From Porphyra umbilicalis (taxonomy: Eukaryota; Rhodophyta; Bangiophyceae; Bangiales; Bangiaceae): a DNA stretch of 64,000 bases. The notes beneath the pieces are model-generated. The model was not told the DNA's origin and did no database searches. It worked only from the letters and a program-made list of their open reading frames with translations. The translations under genes and the position numbers were made by a program. The stretch lies in NCBI GenBank assembly GCA_002049455.2, contig KV918835.1, positions 210,798 to 274,797 of the forward strand, written 5' to 3'. Below are positions 30,464 through 42,149 of this stretch, piece after piece (position 1 is the stretch's first letter; each line of letters starts with the position of its first letter).

Positions 30464-31693
30464 TCACGCTTCTCGCCGCAGCGACGTCACTCTGAGCTGT
30501 CCACGCCATCGGCGCCCGGGGTAGCATGGCGCAAGCACGCAACCGTGCGGAGCGCCGCGGCCAGCTTTCGGACCGGTGCGCGCTCCCGCGAGCTGCCCAC
30601 CTCGCGCGTGACGCGCTCCTTGGCCGACAGCGCCACTTGGAGCGGCGTCGCTCGTCGCTGTCGAGCGCGGCCGGGTGTCACGGGCAGCGATCAGCACCAT
30701 GCAAACGGACGGCGTGAGTGCAGCCGCCGCCCAGTGCGGCGCCGTGCGGCGCATGTCGCCACCAGCAGCGTTCACGCTCGCCCCGCGCTTGAGCAGCATC
30801 CGCACCATGCGCAAGTTGGACGCGCGCACCGCGCAGTCGAGGGCGATGTTCCCGGCGTCTACGTCATTGCGAAAGTCAACGTCCGCCCGAGCGCCAATCA
30901 GCGCCGACAGTGCCAGCACGTCCTGTTTACGCCCGCGGCGGCACAGGATGTCCAGCGCCCGCGCGCGCCGACGAGCCATCCAGCAGAGGCAGCGCGTCGA
31001 CGCTGCAGCCTCCCCCGATCAGCACCGGGATCACGGCGGAGGGGTTGGCCGAGAATGGTAGCCTCCATGGCGCCCATGAAATGTGGGCAAGGCAGCGCCA
31101 CGTCATGTCGCGCGCCCACCTCCAGCAGCCGCCCGACGACGTCCGGCGTCCGCAGTGAGGACGAGCATGCACGTCCGCTCCGTCAAGTCCGCCCCGACGT
31201 GGCGGAGGGCGCCCTCCAAAACGGTGCGACACATGACCGACGTCAGCGGTCCCGCCAGAGTCAGCGCGTATTGCCCACGGTCGATGCTGAAAGTCGCGCT
31301 CGCGCCCCGCGACAGTAGAAAGGCGGCCACGTCGACGCACTGGTTCCGCACCTCCATGGTCAGCGGCGTCTCCTCATCCTGGTTGGACAGCGCGGTGAGC
31401 TCGGCGTCCGCCTCTGCCAGCCGCATCACCGCCGGCATGTGCCCTACCCGCGCCGACAGGTGTAGGGGTGCGCTCAATCACAAGTCACCACCCCTACCGT
31501 CGGCGGGAAACCCCGACGCCAGCAGCACGTCGATGGTCTCCACAGAGCCGCACCGAGCTGCCATGTGCATCGACGACCGAGAACGCCAGGTGTGCTCCTC
31601 GCGCCAGCCGTCGCCCGCAGCAGCAATCGCCGCCGCCGTGGTGGCCGCGTCGCCACTGGACGCTGCGGCGAGGATGGGCGACATTGACGCCAT
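30464..31693 (-). pseudogene. Ankyrin-repeat protein, decayed
   Basis: Ankyrin-type helix pairs are visible on the minus strand: MHMAARCGSVETIDVLLASG (about 31560-31505), then after an in-frame TGA (31475-31477) APLHLSARVGHMPAVMRLA, TPLTMEVRNQCVDVAAFLLSRGA, a VVGRLLEVGARHDVAL fragment, and further down ALDCAVRASNLRMVRMLLKRGA and TPLQVALSAKE. At least three frameshifts (about 31150, 31050, 30980 and 30650) connect these pieces. Ankyrin repeats mediate protein-protein contacts; the original partner or cellular role cannot be told. The start is probably near 31693 (MASMSPILAAASSGD). Confidence 0.75.
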
Positions 31694-31725
31694 GGGCTCG
31701 GACGCGTCGGCCGCCTAGTCTTACG

Positions 31726-32830
31726 TCATAGCGTCCAGGTCGGACGGGCCGTAGTCATCCAGATAGCTCCGGCGCTACCAGAGGTAATCCTACAGGCGGT
31801 GGCCAGTGCCGGCAGCCCCCCAGGTGCGCCTCCGCGAGGCGCTCGGGTGGCATGTCCACCGCCGTGTGCGCCGCGCGCAGGTGCTCGACGAATGCGGCGC
31901 CCGCCCCCACGGCCGCACCACAGCTGAGCAGTGGGCAGACACCCAGGGAGGGGCCGCACCAACACCCGCACCAGACCCACCGTCAACAGCAGGAGAGGGC
32001 GGCGGCGCGGCAACGGCCGACGCGGCCGCGGCGCCACCCACCGCCAGCGAGCTCGCAACCGAGCGGGCCGCCGGCGCGGCGGAAGGCGCGCCCGGGCGCG
32101 CAGCACACCCCGCCTCGTGCTCCGCCAGCGTCAGGCGCGCGGGCGTCGACCGACCGGTAGGAAGCAAGCCGCCGCAGTGGCGGCAGCCGCGCAGGCCGGT
32201 TGGCCGACAGCACCGACGCGGCACGACCGCCGCCGCGGCGCACGGCGGGTAGCGCCCGCCGGGCGCACCTGCTGCACGGGCGGCGGCGCCACGATGGCCG
32301 TGGCCGGGAGCCAGCTGCCCGTTTCCGGCGCGGGCGCGAGACGGTCGGCGACGCCGAGCGCCGTCGCCATGGACCGCTTCCTAACCGAAGACGGGAGCAG
32401 CAGCGTCGCTTCCGGGTAGGCCGTCAGCAGCGGCCACACGTTGGGGAGTAGTTCGGTAAAGACGTGGTAAAAGGTCGCCCCGTGGTGTTGGCCGAGGTCC
32501 ACGACGAGGCCGGCGCCGGCGTAGGGGGCGGCGCTCCCCGCCCCCGCCGCACCCGCCCCGCCGGCGGCGGTGGCACCCCCCCCGGCGCAACGGCAAAGGG
32601 CACGGTGTGGGGTCCGTCGCCGCCGCCGTCGGCGGTCGGCTCGTCTGGCCAGGCGCCCTCCTTGGCCCACCTCCCCACGTCGACGAGCGCCGCGTCGCCG
32701 TCGGGGCCGACGCGCAGCACCTGACCGGCGGCGTTGACGTACCAGCGGGCCCCTCCGCCGCCGGCCACAAGCACCGCCACGAGTGGGCGGTTGCACGGTG
32801 CTCCCCGCCATGCCCGGCAGCGGCCGGCAC
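31726..32830 (-). pseudogene. GT61-like glycosyltransferase remnant
   Basis: The core reads VVDLGQHHGATFYHVFTELLPNVWPLLTAYPEATLLLPSS (about 32510-32390), followed by a RSMATALGV helix. A tyrosine/histidine followed by a conserved FTE-LPN/R stretch is typical of GT61 (DUF563) enzymes, which transfer sugars in the secretory pathway. Upstream another frame holds WYVNAAGQVLRVGPDGDAALVDVG. Downstream a third frame holds AFVEHLRAAHTAVDMPPERL and a possible C-terminus SYLDDYGPSDLDAMT near 31770-31730. At least two frameshifts and two stops are needed. Family assignment is tentative. Confidence 0.4.
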
Positions 32831-33229
32831 AATGGATCTCGACTGCTGTAGATGGGTCTCGACAGCAGTCCCTGCGCAGTGGAGCTCAACCGGGTAGCTA
32901 GGCGCTGGATATCGCCCCCGTCGTCGTTGAGCAGGACATTGTGACAGAGCCAATCACCGCTCAATACAAGAATCTCATGTGGCCAATGAATGCTCGCAGG
33001 CTGCGGCATGCCCCACCCCCCAGCTGGTCCACTCAGCGCGCTAGGCGGGCACTTGGTGGGCGCCGCGCTGGCGACACGGCCGGGATGTCGTGATGGTGAT
33101 ACGCGGCGCGCGCCTGCGGCGGGGGGGGGGGGACTTCGAGCCCGAAGCCCCGCGGGGTGCACAAGGGGCCTTCGGCGTTTGGCCGGCGCCCCTTTGTGGT
33201 GGCTGGCGGGACGGTCGGGCACCCGAGGG

Positions 33230-33590
33230 GACAGTTCGCGACGCGGGGGACAGTTCGCGAGCAGGGGGACAGTTCGCGACGCGGGGGACAGTTCGCGAGC
33301 AGGGGGACAGTTCGCGACGCGGGGGACAGCTCGCGACGCGAAGGACAGCTCGCGATCCGGGGAAAAGTTCGCGAGCCGGGGCACAGTTCGCGAGCCGGGG
33401 CACAGTTCGCGAGCGGGGGGACAGTTCGCGACGCGGGGGACAGTTCGCGACGCGGGGACAGTTCGCGAGCCGGGGGACAGTTCGCGAGCCGGGGGACAGT
33501 TCGCGAGCCGAGGGACAGTTCGCGAGCGGGGGGACATTTCGCGACGCGGGCGACAGTTCGCTACGCGGGGGAAAGTTCGCGGCGGGCGCC
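33230..33590 (+). repeat. 19-bp minisatellite
   Basis: About 19 tandem copies of a unit like TTCGCGACGCGGGGGACAG, with ACGCGG, AGCAGG and AGCCGG variants in the middle. Every unit contains a TCGCGA palindrome. It is open in several frames, producing artificial RTVPRLANCPPARELSPG-like repeats. No evidence of a host gene around it. Confidence 0.92.
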
Positions 33591-34058
33591 GAGATCCGCC
33601 GCCGCGGGGCGCCACCGCAGTGGGTCCGCGGGCGGCCTGGTTGGGGGGGGGGGGAGTGGGGGGGTGCCGGCGAGGACGGCAACGCCCGCGTCGGCGCGCC
33701 GGCACGCCGCCGCCCCGCCGTCCGTTTTTCACCGTCTGAGGCGGCCCACACGCCACGCTCAGCAGATTGACCACACGGCTTCTCTGCTGCTCAAAATCTG
33801 GTCGGATTTTGACCAGCCTCTGGCCACGGGGAAAACATTGTTATGCCGGGAAGACACACACATTACTACATTACAGAGTGACACCAGCAGGGGTCTTGAA
33901 GCGTTGGTCACTGGAAAACGACGACGCCCGCCCGCCGCCGCCGTTGACGCGAACGCTGCCGGCAAGGGGCGGGCGGTGCGGGCGGCGCCGCGCCGCCGCG
34001 ACTGGGGCGGGGGCGTCGGGCGGGGCGGCGGCGCCGACCGCAAGCCGCTTCGACGCCT

Positions 34059-37000
34059 TTATCGTCGGCTCGACCGTCGCCGCCGTCCCTGCCGCGTCGG
34101 CCGCCCCCCCCCGCGCCGGCAGGTGCCAAGACTGGTGGCCCACAAGGCCGCGTCGGCGGCCTTGTGGGCGTCACGCAGGTGAGAGCGGACGCCCAGCCAC
34201 AGCGGATTGCCTGCGGCGGTCGCGCCGCAGCTCGCGACCGGGCAGCGGTGCTCAGCGGCCGTGTCAGCCGCACCAGCCGACGAGGCGGGCGGGGGGGGGG
34301 GGGAACGCGAACGAGCAGGGGGGGTGCAGGGGGGGGGGGGGAGGACAGAAGCGCCAGAGGATTGAGAGATGACGGGGGGGGGGGGGGCAAAGGCGCGCTC
34401 GCCCGCGCCGGACGGCACGGGGGACGGGGCACGAGGGGTAGAGGGACAGTCACTGTCGTCGGGGGGGTAGTCAAACCGTCTGAGTACGCCGGGATCGGCC
34501 AGTTCTGTGATTGCGCGGGGGAGCTACACCCCGCCGCCTTGCCAGGCCGGGCCGCCCGACCGGGTAGCGGAGGGGAGGCAGCAGGTGGCGCGACTGCCGG
34601 CGCGGCGGCGCGAACCCCGTGCTCGTCTGGTGGCGACACGGCCACAGGCGCACGTGCGTGCGCGTTGGACGTGGAGCAGAGGGCGCTCGCGGCACGACAA
34701 CCGTCAGTTTGAGAGGTCGCGGGAAGCCCCTCCCCCACGTCCGACTCTCTGGACACGCGCAGGGTAGGCGGCACGCTGGCAGCAGCGTGCGCCTCCGCCG
34801 GAGACGCAGTGATGACCGGCCCCGCGGCAACGCCGGCAACGTGTGGCGGCGCCACAGCGGCAGCGCGCAGCCAGGCACCCGCGCGTCCGTCCGGCAATGC
34901 GGACCGGCGGCGCGCCGCCCACACAGACGAGGCGGTGCCCCGACGTGGAGTCGAGCGGCGCCCGCACTCGCCGCTTAGCGGCGGGCGTCGGTGGGGGAGC
35001 GCGCGCACCAGCGGCCGGCGCGCTCCGAGGAGCCCCTCCCCCAAGCCACAGTCGTCGTTCCCCACGTCGGGGGGGAGGCGCACCAACGCGGCGGCAGCGG
35101 CGTCGGCGCCGGCAGCAGCGGCGACAGCGCGCGCGGTGGTGCCCCGCGCACGACGGGCGATGCCCGCAAGGGCGGCGGCCCGCAGGCGGCGCGCGACGGC
35201 AACCGGCGCGTCGTGGCGGGCCATGATGCGCGCGGTCGCCCGCCGCAACCCACGCGCGGTCCTCAGGCGGACGCCCGACTCGGCGTCGAGTCGCCCCTTG
35301 GGCGACGGCGACGTTGGAGGCCTGGGCAGAGCCAGCGACGACACCGCCAAGTCCGTGTTCGCCGTGGCGGCGGCCGACGCGGCCACGCACACGCCGCGCG
35401 CCTCCGCCGCACCAGCGCGCGCCTTCGTGGCGGCCGGATCGAGCCGACGCGGTGGGGGCGGCCGCGTCAGCGGGCCTCCACCACGGCGCCGTCGGCGATG
35501 CGGAAAAGCGCCGCCGCCAGCGTCAAAGCGCCCACGGCGCCGCCCGGCACGCGCCGGACAGCCGCGGCGACCGAGTCGGCCAACGGGGGGAGTCAGGCAG
35601 CAGTGCCCGCCGACACGTCCGCATCCACCACCCCGCTGCATCCATAAGTTGGGCGGCCGCGAGCGAACTGCGGTCCCCGCGCGCCGGGGCGTCGGGGAGT
35701 TCACTGCAGTGCGGGGGCTGGTGGGGGGCGTGCTGCGGCCACCGGGTGAGGCGGACACAGCAAAAACTTCTGCCCGCCCGGGCGAGGCGCGATCCGATCC
35801 GGGGGGGGGTCGGTCGCCGTCGTGGCGACCACCCGCATCCCGATCCCGGATGCGGGATCGACCCGTCCCGTCGGCGCGAGAAGTTTCCTCGGCCGCCGCG
35901 TCATCTTCGGCGGCCGCCGAAAACGTGGGGGGGTGGGCGGCAAACAGAAATTTCCGACTGTACGGCAGCAACCGAAGCGGGGTCGAAGCCGCTGGCTGGG
36001 AATTCTCGTCTCCCGGCCGGTCGGCGTCGACCGCCTCCACGGCCGCCTCCCTGGGGGGAACCAGGCGGGCGCTGTCCGCCCCGCACCGGGCGGCTCCGCG
36101 ACGCTGAGCGTCGGCACCAGCGGCCGCCGCCGCTGGGGGCGCCGCACGGCCGCCCATGGCGCCACCATGCACCCAGCTGCTGCACGTACGGGGCGAGCTC
36201 CTGGGGCAGCAGCGGGCGGAGGCCGTCCCAGTGAGCGGGCGGCATGCCCACCGCTCGTCCAGCGACGACAGCTTGGCGCGGCGGCGCGCACGTAGAAGGC
36301 GCGCCACCTCCGCGCCGCCTCGGCCGACAGCCCGCGTCGGCGCGGGGCGCCCAACAGCGACAGCGAGAGGGGTTTGACCCCCCGCAAGAGCTTGAGCGTG
36401 GCGGCGGCCGGACAGCGCCACCGCCGCCTCAAATGCGTCGGCGTGCTGTGCCAGCAGGCGCACCTCGGCGAGGTCGCCGGCGCGGTCGACGTCGACGACA
36501 GCCCGTTTGGGCAGCCCGGCGGCCGCCGACAGCAGCTCACGCAGCCGCCAGGTGCGCGTCTCGCGCGCGAGCGCCGGACGTAGACAGTCCGCAGCGTCAC
36601 CGGCGGGGCGACCCAGCGGCGAGGCCGCGCAGCACGGCGCCCGCGGCGGCCGCGCGGGCGAGCCGGGCGGCCGCCGCCACGGCAGCGCCTCCGTCTTGGT
36701 CTTAGTTTTCGCCGCCGGCGGCGGCGGCCACCGCCAGAGCGTTCTTTTGTTTGCCGCCGCGCGGCAGCGGCCGCCGGCCGCCGCCCAGGCCGCAGGGGAG
36801 CCCACGCCGGCGACCACCGCGTCGGCCCATGTCGAGGGGCGCGGGCGGGGGGCAGCGCGCGGATCTGCCGCAGGCGCGGGACGGCGTCCAGCGGCCGCCG
36901 CAGGGGCGGCCGGTAGGGGCGGGCGGGGGGCCGCCGGCACGACGTTGCGGGCCGCGGGGGCCGGCGACTTGGTCGACCGCGGCGGGGGCGGCGGCGCAGA

Positions 37001-37195
37001 TCGCCGACGCAACAGCGGGGGAGCCGGGGGGAAGGGCGGGCGGAGCCGGGGGGAAGGGCGGGGGGCGCTCAGCGGCGGGAGGTGGGGGAGCACGCGTGGG
37101 TAGGGGGATAGCGGCGCCGACTAAGCCGCTAATAGCGAATAGCGGCGCCGCGCCAGCCAAAAAAAAGCGAGGTTCCAGAAGAGGACCATTCTCAG
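34059..37195 (-). pseudogene. Possible LINE ORF1-like remnant, heavily frameshifted
   Basis: Pieces that look like protein occur in changing minus-strand frames. An N-terminus MAENGPLLEPRFFLAGAAPL occurs at about 37195. A block TWRLRELLSAAAGLPKRAVV followed by DRAGDLAEVRLLAQHADAFE (about 36560-36430) resembles the ORF1 fold of some non-LTR retrotransposons (lrelL...v.di...g...ell). Then come HWDGLRPLLPQELAPYVQQL (about 36230) and RLLPYSRKFLFAAHPPTF (about 35970). A C2H2-type finger CPVASC...HLRDAH lies at about 34230-34160. No reverse transcriptase follows. The very long single frame across 33908-37093 is a GC artefact. Family assignment is a guess. Confidence 0.3.
34281..34390 (+). other. 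Cluster of long G runs
   Basis: Three runs of about 12-14 G within 110 bp (34289, 34330, 34374), followed by shorter GGGG runs to 34470. Strong G-quadruplex potential on the plus strand, and a likely spot for replication slippage or assembly errors. Confidence 0.8.
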
Positions 37196-40100
37196 CCATC
37201 GATCCTCCGTAAGTCTCGAAACGGCCAACAGCAAGAGCGATCGCTTTGCCGTCGCCGTAAATCGACGGCGACGGCGTCGAGCAACGCCGCGATCGCGCGC
37301 GCCGTCGCGGCGACGGCGGCGGCCCCCCCGCCGCCGCCGCGTCCATCGCCGCCGCGCCGCCGCGGGGGGGGTGCCCGGACCCCCAACGCACCCTCGCCGC
37401 GACACCGTCTCGCCAGGCACAGCCACTCGTCTTCAAGCCGCCTCGAGCGGGTAATCGTAGACTGCTCACCGGGTCCTTTCGTGGGGGGTGATATGGTGCT
37501 TCGCTCCTCACCTCTGGAAGAGGTGATACTGGTATAGATATTAATCTTTCCATTAATAAAACCAACATCTATTTAATTGATCGGCAAAATTCTTCTTGTC
37601 GTTGAAGTGGGCCGTATAATTCTCAACCGACCCAACTTTGGCGTGTTCGCTGATCCTTCCACCGTCCACACCGACACGACTTCACTTCTACCGCACCCAC
37701 GGCCCCCCGTTCCGGACCGGGCGGGGGCAGGGACGTCCCTGCCCCTCACCCGTCCCTGCCCCACCCCCGGTCGCTGCCCCCGCCCCCGGACGCTGCCCCC
37801 CCCCCCGGTCACTGCGCCCCCCCCGGTCGCTTCTCCCCCCCCCTCTGCCCCAGTTTCGTCGCTGGCTGTGTACGACATCCTCCTCGCGTCTTCTCTTCAC
37901 CTGTATGTGAGCCTTTGCAGTGTCGTCGTAAAGCGAGAGTGTACGTCGGATAGCGGTTGGGAGTACTCACTGTGGGGGGGAGGACATGTTTTCCCCGGTT
38001 CCTGGCCGCTGAGAGGCCAGCCCCTGATCACGCTCTGACCTGTGGTATGTGTCATGTTCTTTCCTCTCTGGCTGCCGCTGAAGTTTTTTTTTTTGCAGCC
38101 AGCGACGTGCGGTCGTCGCAGCGGCAGTGGGGGTGTGGCGGGGTGGCGGTTTGTCGAGGAGGGGGGGATTGATGGGGTCGACAGGGGTCAAGGGGTGGCG
38201 GGGGTGCGGGAGTGGCGGGGTTGGCGGGCACGCGGGCGGACGTTCCTGAGTTGGGGGCAAACTATTGTTGCTACTGTAAGGAAGCAAGTTGTAGTGAGCA
38301 ATCGCTGAAGAGCTCTGGTGAAAGAGCCTCTTTCGAGCGCAGGCAGAGCTTATTAGCGAAGCTCCTCTATGAGACGGACACGGAAAGGGCCCTCCAGCTG
38401 TCCCAATAGGGCGCTGATTGGTCAATCTGCCTTGATCCAGGTGGGATGCTTTCCGGGTTCCTGACCGTCCATTCTTACCTCGGAAGCGACACTTGGTCGA
38501 TCTATTATTTAATTGGTGGTTGCTGCCTGCTGCATTCTGCGAATGTCGCTCTGTCGTATTTTGTTGGGAATGAAACTTGATTGAGAAGTGAGACTGTGGT
38601 TTCGGCTGCTGTAGTTTTGGTGTGGAGGCTGTCCCCCCAGCTCGTGCTAGCGAGCCTCCAGTGTGGTGGTCCATTGCGAGGGTCAGGCTGGGTGGGGTGT
38701 GTGTGTGATGACGGCGATGACCGAATGTGGTCAATTTACGTTTGGTTGTGGGGAGGGGCGCTGGGGGCCGCGGGCTGCGATGAGGGGTAAGGGGGTAGTT
38801 AGACCAGGATGAAAAGAGTCCTGGACCAAAGCGGTTTCTCAACCAGAAGACGGCAGAAAGGGGGATTGGGTGCCGGGGATGTCAACAACGGCGGGGAAGA
38901 ACGTGGGTGGCGCCTGATAGCTCCGACAGAGAGAGCGGATTTGGGCAACGTGGCGATAAGAAACTGCTTGGTGCTTCTAATAAGTATTTGTCGGTTCACA
39001 TTGGCGTGTAGATTTACAAGAGGCATTTGCACGAGCTTCGCTAACGGCCCCCCGCCACTGGGGGGGCTTCTATTGATTTTAGCTCTAAAGCGAGATCTTG
39101 TCAACAATTTAAGCCCGAGTAGCATCGTCTCAATTGCGTACCACACTACTGGGGCGCGCAAAGGTGTACTGGGTCGTACTGCGGCCTAGAATTTGTACCA
39201 GAAAGTGGAATCAATGCTGGGGTGGCGCGGGCTCCACTGGCCTCTCACCAGCCCGTGGAAACGCAGGCTACAAGTGGCGCCCTCAGTCCTGGTATTGTCC
39301 CCGCCGACGGCGGTGGGATTCGGCGGGATTCCTCATCATGTAGACTCGCCGGATCGCTAATGTAGCCTCACCGGGTCGAGAGGGAGTTTTCGTGCGTGAG
39401 ACGATTCAATGCTCGATGCAAGGCCTGCACGAGAGTGGTCACGGATCAACTCCGGCGGTTCATCGCTGGATTTCTGGAACGCTGCGCTGCGCTCTACGTG
39501 GCCTCACTGAACCCCAGTGATACCCCAGGTCAGATTCACCGTAACGACTGCATCTGCTTACAAGGCTGCGACCACGCCAACGCCTCTGCTTCGTCGATGC
39601 CAACGTCGACGGACTCTCCATCGACGCCTGATACGCACCCCCCCCTACACCGCCGCATTTGCTCACGGGCGCCCATGCCCACTCCGTCAATGCCTACACA
39701 CACCACGCCGCAATCATTCGGGCCCGGTCACATCTGTAGTAACTGACGTCACCGGCTTGCCAGACTGCGCCACGGCACCCTCCAACTAGTTGCAGTAAAG
39801 TACCCTCTCAAGACGCCCTAAATCGGGTGTAGAAGTTACTTGTCAGCCGAGGTGTCATACTTCAGTGTGGTGTTTCTGTCAACATCGCCATGTGGAGGCT
39901 GCAAGCTCGTGTGTGGACCAGCACTCTCACCATCAGTTGTGTGGAGGGCGGCACGGCTTATGCGGGGATCTCGACCCTCATTTGTTGACACTGTGAGCCT
40001 TACTGGGCGGTCAATGGGTCATCTGTTCTGACGATATAGTCTGAGATCGGTCCTCAGTGGCCGCGTTCTGATACCGTTTCTTCGGGGCGATCATCGATTG

Positions 40101-41994
40101 GTGCAGCGTATGTCGCTCTTCGGAGGGTCAGCCGACGTGGAAGCTCCCGGGGACGTCGTCCAGTGGGCCATTGGCCCCAATGGTACCTGGCCGTGTACCC
40201 CTCCTCCGGCAGCCCTCGCGAACCCCCGCCCCCCGCACCCCCTGGGCTTAAGGGTTCGGCCGCGGTATAGCTACCGCTGACGGCTACGCCGTCGTCGGCA
40301 TGGAGGGGCCGGGAGTCACGCCGGCGTCAAGGCTTCTCTACCGCGTCGGATCCCGTCACGCCCGAGCTGCGCGTCTTTGACACCCCCTCGCCCGTCTTGA
40401 ATTTTTTGTTCTCAGTACGTTAGTGTCGTGAGGATAGTGGACAGGATAGTGGTAGATGTGTCCACTGCGTATCGTTTGCTCCGCCGTTTCCCTCCGTAAT
40501 CTGCACCCGTCCAGTGATGTGTTTTCTCTCTCTGCCCATGTGGCCTTTGCCGCCCTTTTCCCTACTGCCGCTCTTCTCCCTACTGCCTGTTTCCTGCCAC
40601 TGCTCTTTTCTCTCCGCTGCCTCTTTCCAATATTCTTATAGCCTACTGCCATTGTTCTCCTGCTGTACCATGTTCTACAGTCCATTTGCTCCTATGGCCC
40701 TGCTACTCTATAGTCGTTGCGGTCGGCGCGGATGTGGACCGGTGAAGGGGGTGGGGCGCTGCATGTGCTGATCTCCTGTCCCTTGCTTCGTTCTGGCTTT
40801 TTGCGTGCGGTTCGGGTCGGGTGGCGAGGGGCGGGGGAAGAGCGCGAGGAGGTAGGAAGAGGGTGTACTACCCCAGCCAGAGGGCGTACAGAACATAAAA
40901 GACGCTTCTGTTTTCTGCAACGTATTCAGCTGGTGCGGCCTGTACGACAGCTCTCCAGCTGGCATCCACGTATCAGACCGCTGATTGAATACGAATCCAG
41001 CCAGGCACGCTCGCAATCGTGGCACCAGGGGGGCCACGTGACTTGTCTCAGCAGGTGCGGTGATGCCCCCAATTGGAGCTGTGAGGGGGGGGGGGGGCGG
41101 CTCCCGGACATGTCGTTGAACAGTGTCAGAACCGTGCTGGCCGCGTACTGTTGCTCTAAAATGCGAATATGCATCTATACTGATAGTGTAGACACTGAGG
41201 AAAAGCGGGGTCGATATGGCCCAGTTAGCCATTTCAGACGTACTGGCACCAATCTGAAAACCGCCGGGGTAGTCCCCAAGTAGCGTGGTACGGAATCGCG
41301 ACGATGATACAGTATGATAAAGATAATACGTATAATTTAAACAGTGCTGCAAGTTCTTTACTTTTTATTGCGGTGGTCAGACGATGATCTGAGCTTGACG
41401 CCAAGAGATTGGATCGCCTGTGCTCATTCATTTCTTGAACTCTTGCGGTGCGGAATGACCCTGACTTGCGACATGTCACGAGGCCGTGCCGGTGGAATGT
41501 CTTAAAGAAGGTTGTCCGCCGCATCCGAAAATGAAAGGTCAAGCGGGAGATGCGACAATAAGTCTATCGAAACCGGCAGTGCGGGAAATCGGATGCGGAT
41601 CAGACGTGGGTGGCGGAGGCGACGGCAACCCTTCGAGAGGCGGCGACGGCGGTGGCGGCGTGCGTCTCGGCGGCGCGCGCCGCCGGGCGTACCAGCTGGC
41701 GCCACACGTCATCGCATGACTCATGGGCGCCTGCGGTGGCGGCGACGGCAGCGGCGGCAGTGGCGGCAGCACCACGGCAGCAGTCGGTGGGGGTAGGCCC
41801 TGAGTCATCGCCAGTGGCTCCCGGGCGCCTACCCGCGCAATCCCGCTAGCAGCACCGCATCACTGGGGGAGGTGGCGGGGATCTCGTCGAAGATGGGCGA
41901 CCTCCCACGTCCGTTGGCCGCTCTGCGGGGCGACGCCCCGCCCGTCGCTCGACGGGCCGCTGATGGGAGCAGGACCGGCTGCGCTCGGCGGCGA
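37196..41994. other. No gene recognised over 4.8 kb
   Basis: Mixed composition. 37330-37380 is GCCGCC-rich, 37500-37620 is AT-rich with AATAAA at 37555, 37700-37850 is C-rich, 40520-40660 is pyrimidine-rich, and 41085-41096 is a G run. Open frames (for example plus 38809-39189) have no recognisable motif. I see no transposon termini. Confidence 0.45.
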
Positions 41995-42000
41995 TATAAA
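41995..42000 (+). promoter_or_regulatory. TATA box of the Fea1-family gene
   Basis: TATAAA in the context GCGATATAAAGAGCG, 150 bp upstream of the ATG at 42150. Good position for a core promoter with a 5' UTR of roughly 120 nt. Confidence 0.6.
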
Positions 42001-42149
42001 GAGCGACTCCCCCCCCACCATCGCCCATATCTGCGACCCCATAGCCAGCGAGCCGACGACTCCCATCTGCCTCTCCCCTTGGCCCGTCGGTTCTATTTGG
42101 CTGCTGCCATTACCCCTCCCACCGGCTCCCCGTGACCCTTCCCACCACC

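Noticed and set aside
33041-34182. Repetitive frames over the 19-bp minisatellite
   Set aside because: They exist only because the repeat lacks stops; no start context or conserved flanks.
33908-37093. 1,061-residue minus-strand open frame
   Set aside because: Composition is Pro/Arg/Ala from GC-rich DNA, and recognisable pieces lie in several different frames. It is a by-product of high GC, not a gene.
37480-38450. LTR starting TGATATGG near 37488
   Set aside because: A purine tract and short hairpin looked LTR-like, but no matching second LTR, terminal inverted dinucleotides or duplication could be found.
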